Below are positions 36,386-38,489 of a stretch of DNA of 38,489 nt, piece after piece. The position numbers were made by a program, and so were the translations under genes. The notes under the pieces were generated by a model, which worked only from the letters and a program-made list of their open reading frames with translations, was not told where the DNA came from and did no database searches. The DNA is from Verrucomicrobiota bacterium (GTDB lineage Bacteria; Verrucomicrobiota; Verrucomicrobiia; Chthoniobacterales; UBA10450), in contig QHRD01000110.1 in assembly GCA_003220005.1 (NCBI GenBank), positions 1 to 38,489 of the forward strand. The letters run 5' to 3'. Every line of letters begins with the position of its first letter. The first letter of the stretch is position 1.

Positions 36386-37048
36386 CTACGCCAGGGCCGC
36401 TTCCTGCGACGCGCCGATATAAACGAAAAGCGCGATGAAAATCAGGAACGGATTCCAGAGCAACCCGATGAAGCCAAACACGAAGGCAAACCCTTGCCCA
36501 ACCGTCGCGGCCACCTGGGTAGCGCGCGCGTAACTCATGCGCGTCGCCAGCAGCGCGCGCAACACGCGCCCGCCGTCCATTGGAAATGCAGGCAGCAAAT
36601 TAAAAAGAACCAGCACGATGTTGATGGTCAGCAACTGGGCAATCAGACCGCCGCCTTCGACTGTTGTTGGATTAAGGAGCGCTTGCGATCCGCCAGCCAC
36701 AAACAAGCCGAGCGCAATCACTACGTTCACCAACGGCCCAGCTACCGCGATGACCAATTCCTGTACCGGCTCCTCCGGCATCCGTTCCAGTCGCGCCACT
36801 CCGCCAATGGGCAGCAACGTGATATCTGGCGTATTAATTCCGAACGCCTTTGCCGCGAACGCATGCCCGAATTCATGCAGCACCACGCAAAGAAAAAGAA
36901 GCAGAACAAATATGACCCGGCTTGCCGCCACGGCTGAACCGCCTTGCGTGTAATAGCCGAAGGCCAGCCACACAATCAGCAGCAAAAACGTGATGTGAAT
37001 CCGCAATTGAATGCCGGCGACGCGGAAAATCGGGAGAGACCAGCTCAT
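36386..37048 (-). CDS. Site-2 protease family (M50) membrane metalloprotease
   Basis: VVLHEFGHAFAAK (HExxH), NLLPAFPMDGGRVLRAL, multi-TM. Confidence 0.93.
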   Translation of the reverse strand: MSWSLPIFRVAGIQLRIHITFLLLIVWLAFGYYTQGGSAVAASRVIFVLLLFLCVVLHEFGHAFAAKAFGINTPDITLLPIGGVARLERMPEEPVQELVIAVAGPLVNVVIALGLFVAGGSQALLNPTTVEGGGLIAQLLTINIVLVLFNLLPAFPMDGGRVLRALLATRMSYARATQVAATVGQGFAFVFGFIGLLWNPFLIFIALFVYIGASQEAALA

Positions 37049-37198
37049 ACAAAGCAATCTGCTCTGCTACTGCATCGCGCGCCAGTGCGGATTAGGCTCT
37101 GAAAAAGAATTCAACGTCCGACGCCCAACGTTCAACGTCGAATTCAGATGCTGCTTAGTTGAGCGTTGGATGTTGAGCATTGAGCGTTAGGCGTTGCC

Positions 37199-38335
37199 AT
37201 GGAAATCTTCGATGTTGCAATCGTTGGCGGCGGCCCGGCCGGATCGAGCTGCGCGGCGTTTTGCGCGCGCGCCGGTCTGCGAACGGTTGTTCTTGACCGG
37301 GAAAAATTTCCCCGGGAAAAAGTGTGCGGCGATTGCCTGAACCCATCGTGTTGGCCGGTACTGGAGCACCTCGATCTCGCGCAGCGGGTCCGGGACTTGT
37401 CGCATTCCAAACTCGACTTGGTTGAGTTTGTCGCCATCGGCGGGCGTAAGGTAATTGTCGATCTTCCACCGGGCGACAATTGCGAGTTATCGGTGAAGCG
37501 CAGTTTGTTCGATGCCCTCCTGCTAAAGCGCGCGCAAGAACTCGGCGCGCACGTACGCGAGGAGACCACTGTTGCCAAACTGATCTGTAACCACGGGCCT
37601 GTGGCCCGTCTGGCTCTCGACGCCCCACAGGGGCGTGGCTACAACAATGGGTGGAAAATTGAAACCGCGAGCAGCGAAAATTTTTCAGCGCGAATATTGG
37701 TCGGCGCGGATGGACGCAATTCTACGGTCGCGCGCTTGTGCAATTTGCTGCCGCGCCCCGCGCGTGAACGCGTGGCGCTGCAAGCGCACATCCGACTGCC
37801 GCGAAATTTTGGCCGGCGCATCGTGCTGCAATTTCTTCCGGAAGGTTATTCCGGCCAGGCTCCGGTGAATGAAACGGAGCTGAATCTTTGTCTTGTGGGC
37901 ATGCCACCTACGATTTCCAGGTTGCGCCGATGGGCAGAACGCCATTTTGAAATCACTTCCGCTCAGCCCTGGCGCACGATCACGCCGCTTACCCGCTCGC
38001 CGATTCCTTGCGCCCACGAAAATCTCTTCTTCATCGGCGACGCAGCCCGCGTGGTGGAACCCTTTACCGGCGAAGGAATTTATTATGCGATGCGCTCAGG
38101 CGAACTGGCGGCTATTGCCATTTCGAAAATAATGCGAGGCGAAGATCAACAAGCAGCTCTTTGCGAATTCACTTGCGCCTGCGCCGAAATGTATCGCGGG
38201 CGACTATGGATCAATCGACTCGCGCGCATGGCCGTATTGTGGCCGCGTGTCGGCTCGTTCTTTGTTCGCGCCGCGCAAATTCAGCCGGCGATGCTGCATC
38301 TGTTCACGGGCAAAATCGTTTCGGGAGAGCTGTAG
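37199..38335 (+). CDS. FAD-dependent oxidoreductase (geranylgeranyl reductase-like)
   Basis: FDVAIVGGGPAGSSCAAFCARAGLRTVVLDREKFPREKVCGDCL...ILVGADGRNSTVAR...FIGDAARVVEPFTGEGIYYAMRSGELAA. Confidence 0.93.
   Translation: MEIFDVAIVGGGPAGSSCAAFCARAGLRTVVLDREKFPREKVCGDCLNPSCWPVLEHLDLAQRVRDLSHSKLDLVEFVAIGGRKVIVDLPPGDNCELSVKRSLFDALLLKRAQELGAHVREETTVAKLICNHGPVARLALDAPQGRGYNNGWKIETASSENFSARILVGADGRNSTVARLCNLLPRPARERVALQAHIRLPRNFGRRIVLQFLPEGYSGQAPVNETELNLCLVGMPPTISRLRRWAERHFEITSAQPWRTITPLTRSPIPCAHENLFFIGDAARVVEPFTGEGIYYAMRSGELAAIAISKIMRGEDQQAALCEFTCACAEMYRGRLWINRLARMAVLWPRVGSFFVRAAQIQPAMLHLFTGKIVSGEL
37586..37643. repeat. TGTAGCC double-hairpin element, copy A (inside a CDS)
   Basis: TGTAACCACGGGCCtgtGGCCCGTCTGGCTCTCGACGCCCCacaGGGGCGTGGCTACA. 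Confidence 0.85.
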
Positions 38336-38387
38336 CCACGGCCTTGTGGGCCGTTTGGGATAAACGTGCCACAGGCACGTGGCTACA
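38331..38387. repeat. TGTAGCC double-hairpin element, copy B
   Basis: TGTAGCCACGGCCTTGTGGGCCGTTTGGGATAAACGTGCCacaGGCACGTGGCTACA; same architecture as copy A. Confidence 0.88.
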
Positions 38388-38489
38388 GCGATTGGCTCGC
38401 CGCCTTCACCGTGTTCGCCATCAGCATCGCGATGGTCATCGGCCCAACGACCCCCGGCACGGGCGTAATCGCGCTGGTTTTCTTTGATA
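38383..38489 (-). CDS. folD: Methylenetetrahydrofolate dehydrogenase/cyclohydrolase FolD, C-terminal end only
   Basis: Minus strand reads [34 protein letters not shown], the FolD signature (TPVPGGVGPMT). Confidence 0.92.
   Translation of the reverse strand, partial: SKKTSAITPVPGVVGPMTIAMLMANTVKAASQSL

Noticed and set aside
1-38489. CRISPR array, prophage or biosynthetic cluster
   Set aside because: No regularly spaced direct repeats, cas genes, phage structural genes, or biosynthetic megasynthase motifs seen on either strand.

Overview
The window looks like chromosomal DNA of a soil-type Verrucomicrobia/PVC bacterium; this lineage call is inferred from gene content and repeat style, not from a search. 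It is mostly housekeeping: sufC (partial), tRNA-Gln, rpsO-pnp, glmM, scpB, rpoA-rplQ, nuoABCD, dnaA-dnaN with a candidate oriC, and folD (partial). An NtrB/NtrC-like pair, a LemA/TPM cluster, peptidases and an ATP-grasp gene are interspersed. The strongest candidate for an undescribed system is a 528-aa stand-alone reverse transcriptase (5031-6617) that is AT-richer than its neighbours. Its catalytic motif is RWVDD and it has a ~270-aa mostly helical C-terminal extension, recalling Abi/UG/DRT-type defence RTs. It lies beside a small upstream ORF and a perfect 26-bp palindrome. A second theme is a dispersed double-hairpin element bounded by TGTAGCC...GGCTACA. One copy sits in-frame inside a flavoprotein gene, and another supplies the stop codons of two convergent genes. 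Further observations are a predicted pseudokinase with an apparent frameshift, an M50 site-2 protease separated from its CBS domain by one in-frame TAG, and an L17 protein with a charged tail.
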